Of a DNA stretch of 64,000 bases, positions 62,590 through 64,000 are shown one piece after another. The translations under genes and the position numbers were made by a program. The stretch comes from Marivivens donghaensis (GTDB taxonomy: Bacteria > Pseudomonadota > Alphaproteobacteria > Rhodobacterales > Rhodobacteraceae), in NCBI RefSeq assembly GCF_023541015.1, contig NZ_JALNPR010000002.1, positions 310,001 through 374,000 of the forward strand. Reading direction: 5' to 3'. The notes below the pieces were generated by a model. The model was not told the origin of the DNA. It was given only the letters and a program-made list of their open reading frames with translations, and made no database searches. Positions within the stretch are counted from its first letter, which is position 1; every line of letters begins with the position of its first letter.

Positions 62590-63552
62590 TCACTCAGGCT
62601 GACAAATTTCACCACGTCGCACGGCGATTGCGGTGCGCATGAGTAATCCCCCGACGATAGTTAGCAAAAGCACTAGGAGCACTGTGCCGATCACGATGTG
62701 GCTCTGTGATTGCAGCTCTTGGCCATAGAGGAACGATGCGGTCGACAGCGCTGCGATCGGGAACGAGAGAGCCCACCACGACAATGCGAACGGCAAACGC
62801 ATAAATTTCGGCGCTTGGGTCAAAACGATCAGCGCAAACACGTAAGCCAAGCTCAACAGAATATGGCCAAAAGAATCGACGCCGCCAGACAGCCGCGTCC
62901 ACGCGATAAACGCAACCGATGGCGGCGCAATGAGGATGACGAGGGTTGGCACAAGGCGACCTGGCAGTGGGTCGTGGAACATGAGCCTATTGATCACCAG
63001 CGTCAGTAATACGATCCAGAACATCACACCGGCGGAAAAGAACAGCCACGAAAGTTCTGCGTGCCCCAATGGCACACCAGCGAGCGGAACAATTACGTTG
63101 CCAACGGCAGGAATGAACCATGCGGGGCTGACGTGGACTGGCGCGAAACTACGATGCCCGATCCACGCCGAAATCACTGAGAGAGCCAGCACACCCTGCA
63201 ATGCCATTCCGATCCACCACAGAGGTCCAGCAATGGCCTTGTGGTCCGTGAGCAGTGCTGCGGACAAAAGGAGAAGAGAAATTGAAATCGCTGGGAAAAA
63301 AGCGATTCGAACGGGGTGGTTCCACTCGGCTTTTACCGCATCAGGATGACGGATGATTTTCGCCAGATACCCAAGGGTGACGGCCGCCAGTAAGGCGACG
63401 CTCACCCAAAGCGCATAGGCCGAATAGTACGCCTCGGTCCGGTAGGTAAGTTCGGCAGCGTGAATAGCCAAGGTTAGGCCAAGCATCCCCATGCCGATAG
63501 CAAAGAGCGTTACTGGATAATGGCGGAGTTGTGGGGAAGCAGTGTTGGACAT
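62590..63552 (-). CDS. TDT/SLAC1-type C4-dicarboxylate or anion transporter
   Basis: A 320-residue membrane protein with ten predicted helices, starting MSNTASPQLRHYPVTLFAIG. The PVTLFAIGMGMLGLTL N-terminus, the SPAWFIPAVGNVIVPLAGVP block and the WWALSFPIAALSTAS segment are typical of the TDT family (TehA/SLAC1-like). Members carry anions such as dicarboxylates or sulfite; substrate is not known. ATG 63552 has AGAGG 5 bases upstream; a frame 12 residues longer begins at 63588. The stop abuts the tRNA CCA end. Confidence 0.87.
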   Translation of the reverse strand: MSNTASPQLRHYPVTLFAIGMGMLGLTLAIHAAELTYRTEAYYSAYALWVSVALLAAVTLGYLAKIIRHPDAVKAEWNHPVRIAFFPAISISLLLLSAALLTDHKAIAGPLWWIGMALQGVLALSVISAWIGHRSFAPVHVSPAWFIPAVGNVIVPLAGVPLGHAELSWLFFSAGVMFWIVLLTLVINRLMFHDPLPGRLVPTLVILIAPPSVAFIAWTRLSGGVDSFGHILLSLAYVFALIVLTQAPKFMRLPFALSWWALSFPIAALSTASFLYGQELQSQSHIVIGTVLLVLLLTIVGGLLMRTAIAVRRGEICQPE

Positions 63553-63871
63553 GTCAGCCTCTGAAATGTGATGCCAAAACATAAACAAAATAAAATGTTT
63601 TGACCAGCAAACAAAGCAGGACCGACGCAGCTTATTTCACGCTTACAAACGTTTTTTGTAAGGGGAGTTAAATGGCGGCGGATTTGCAACGAAAGCCATT
63701 TTAGCTCAGGTGAAAACTGAGAAATCTGAAGAAAAACTATGCTCGCACGCGAAGTGCAGCGGTTACGCAAAATCCACCGAATACTGCTTACAAAAAGCAT
63801 TCTACACGAAGTCACCCTTGCCGGTGATCAGCAAGGAAACCCACAAGGTTTGAGTGTCATCTACCGTAATC
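63553..63871. other. AT-rich intergenic region upstream of the TDT gene
   Basis: About 320 bases with no credible gene. It contains the 63642-63662 palindrome and a further CTTACAAA half-site. A 57-ish-codon plus-strand frame at 63739-63915 overlaps the terminal minus-strand gene and lacks a convincing ribosome-binding site, so I do not call it. Confidence 0.5.
63642..63662. promoter_or_regulatory. Inverted repeat CTTACAAA-N5-TTTGTAAG upstream of the TDT gene
   Basis: An 8-5-8 perfect palindrome about 90 bases before the TDT start, in an AT-rich stretch. A further copy of the half-site CTTACAAA lies at 63787-63794. Likely an operator; the factor is unknown. Confidence 0.5.
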
Positions 63872-64000
63872 TCAGCCTACAGATACGGCGACCGAAGCCC
63901 CCTCAATCCAACTAAGAATCTCTTCTGTTTTGGGCGCGATTTCTTCCGCTAAACCACCTGAAAACTCGAGAAATGCATCACGATTGAGACCGTTAATGCC
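63872..64000 (-). CDS. C-terminal fragment of an unknown protein, cut by window edge
   Basis: A minus-strand frame enters from the right edge and runs 42 residues to TGA at 63872. It reads GINGLNRDAFLEFSGGLAEE, then a helix with EEIAPKTEEILSWIEGA and a short end. I do not recognise it. The frame is open up to the edge and its amino-acid use is sensible, so it is probably the end of a real gene, but function cannot be told. Confidence 0.45.
   Translation of the reverse strand, partial: GINGLNRDAFLEFSGGLAEEIAPKTEEILSWIEGASVAVSVG

Noticed and set aside
63739-63915. Short plus-strand frame (MLAREVQRLRKIHR...) near the right edge
   Set aside because: Overlaps the truncated minus-strand gene, has no convincing ribosome-binding site and no recognisable domain.
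1-64000. CRISPR arrays, insertion sequences, prophage or rRNA
   Set aside because: No regularly spaced repeats, transposase, integrase, phage structural gene or rRNA stretch was recognised on either strand.

Overview
The window is chromosomal DNA from an alphaproteobacterium, most likely a marine member of the Roseobacter group (Rhodobacterales). The evidence is gene content: a short aa3-type cytochrome c oxidase subunit IV, a DmdC-type acyl-CoA dehydrogenase, AzlCD, TRAP permeases, a RibH2-type lumazine synthase under an FMN riboswitch, a MaoC-phosphotransacetylase fusion next to ackA, and phaA/phaB. I see no insertion sequence, phage, integrase, CRISPR array or rRNA. The region reads as stable core chromosome, and every full-length gene appears intact.

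Layout. 1-7.5 kb: yqgE (cut by the left edge), a DsbD-N protein, a two-gene RND efflux pair, moaB and an unusual uracil-DNA glycosylase. 7.6-11.2 kb: a pyrB / 35-aa membrane peptide / PH-like protein / pyrC / plsY run. 11.2-18.2 kb: gshA, rsmE, ubiA, an OmpA protein with internal repeats, and a Sua5-type gene. 18.3-25 kb: acyl-CoA dehydrogenase with an MBL hydrolase, DUF6173, CoxIV, a lipoprotein, azlCD and greA. 25.3-31.9 kb: ETF-ubiquinone oxidoreductase, a TPR lipoprotein-like or exported protein, ispE, a polyprenyl synthase, a DUF2007 protein, an NPPY methyltransferase and a YdcH protein. 32-35.8 kb: a DMT exporter, phaB, phaA and an EAL phosphodiesterase. 35.9-43.8 kb: moaE-moaD-pgsA-uvrC, a pteridine-reductase-like SDR, a Ca/Na antiporter, a zinc-ribbon small protein, an S49 peptidase and an ABC exporter. 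43.9-52.4 kb: trpA, a DUF882 protein, ilvD, TRAP dctQM and maoC/pta-ackA. 52.4-61.4 kb: a nine-gene chemosensory operon on the minus strand (STAS-cheY-cheA-cheW-mcp-cheW-cheR-cheB-coiled-coil protein). 61.7-64 kb: riboswitch-controlled ribH, tRNA-Arg(TCT), a TDT/SLAC1-type transporter and a truncated unknown gene.

How the genes work together. The clearest regulatory theme is carbon storage and overflow. Palindromes of the form YTGC-N3-GCAR, resembling the TGC-rich operators of the PHB regulator PhaR, lie upstream of phaA, phaB and the maoC/pta-ackA operon. That suggests joint control of acetyl-CoA flow to polyhydroxybutyrate or acetate. The chemosensory operon has no flagellar genes beside it. 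It ends with a soluble protein carrying two degenerate MCP-tip-like motifs. The genome is compact: at five of nine convergent junctions the two coding regions overlap, and at two more they abut.

I did not find a wholly undescribed system. The best leads are the PhaR-like site set, the double-tip chemosensory protein, the dctP-less TRAP leader, and the family-4-like uracil glycosylase lacking iron-sulfur ligands. Start codons given as chosen are my reading of ribosome-binding sites and family alignments. Similarity statements come from recognising motifs, not from database searches.
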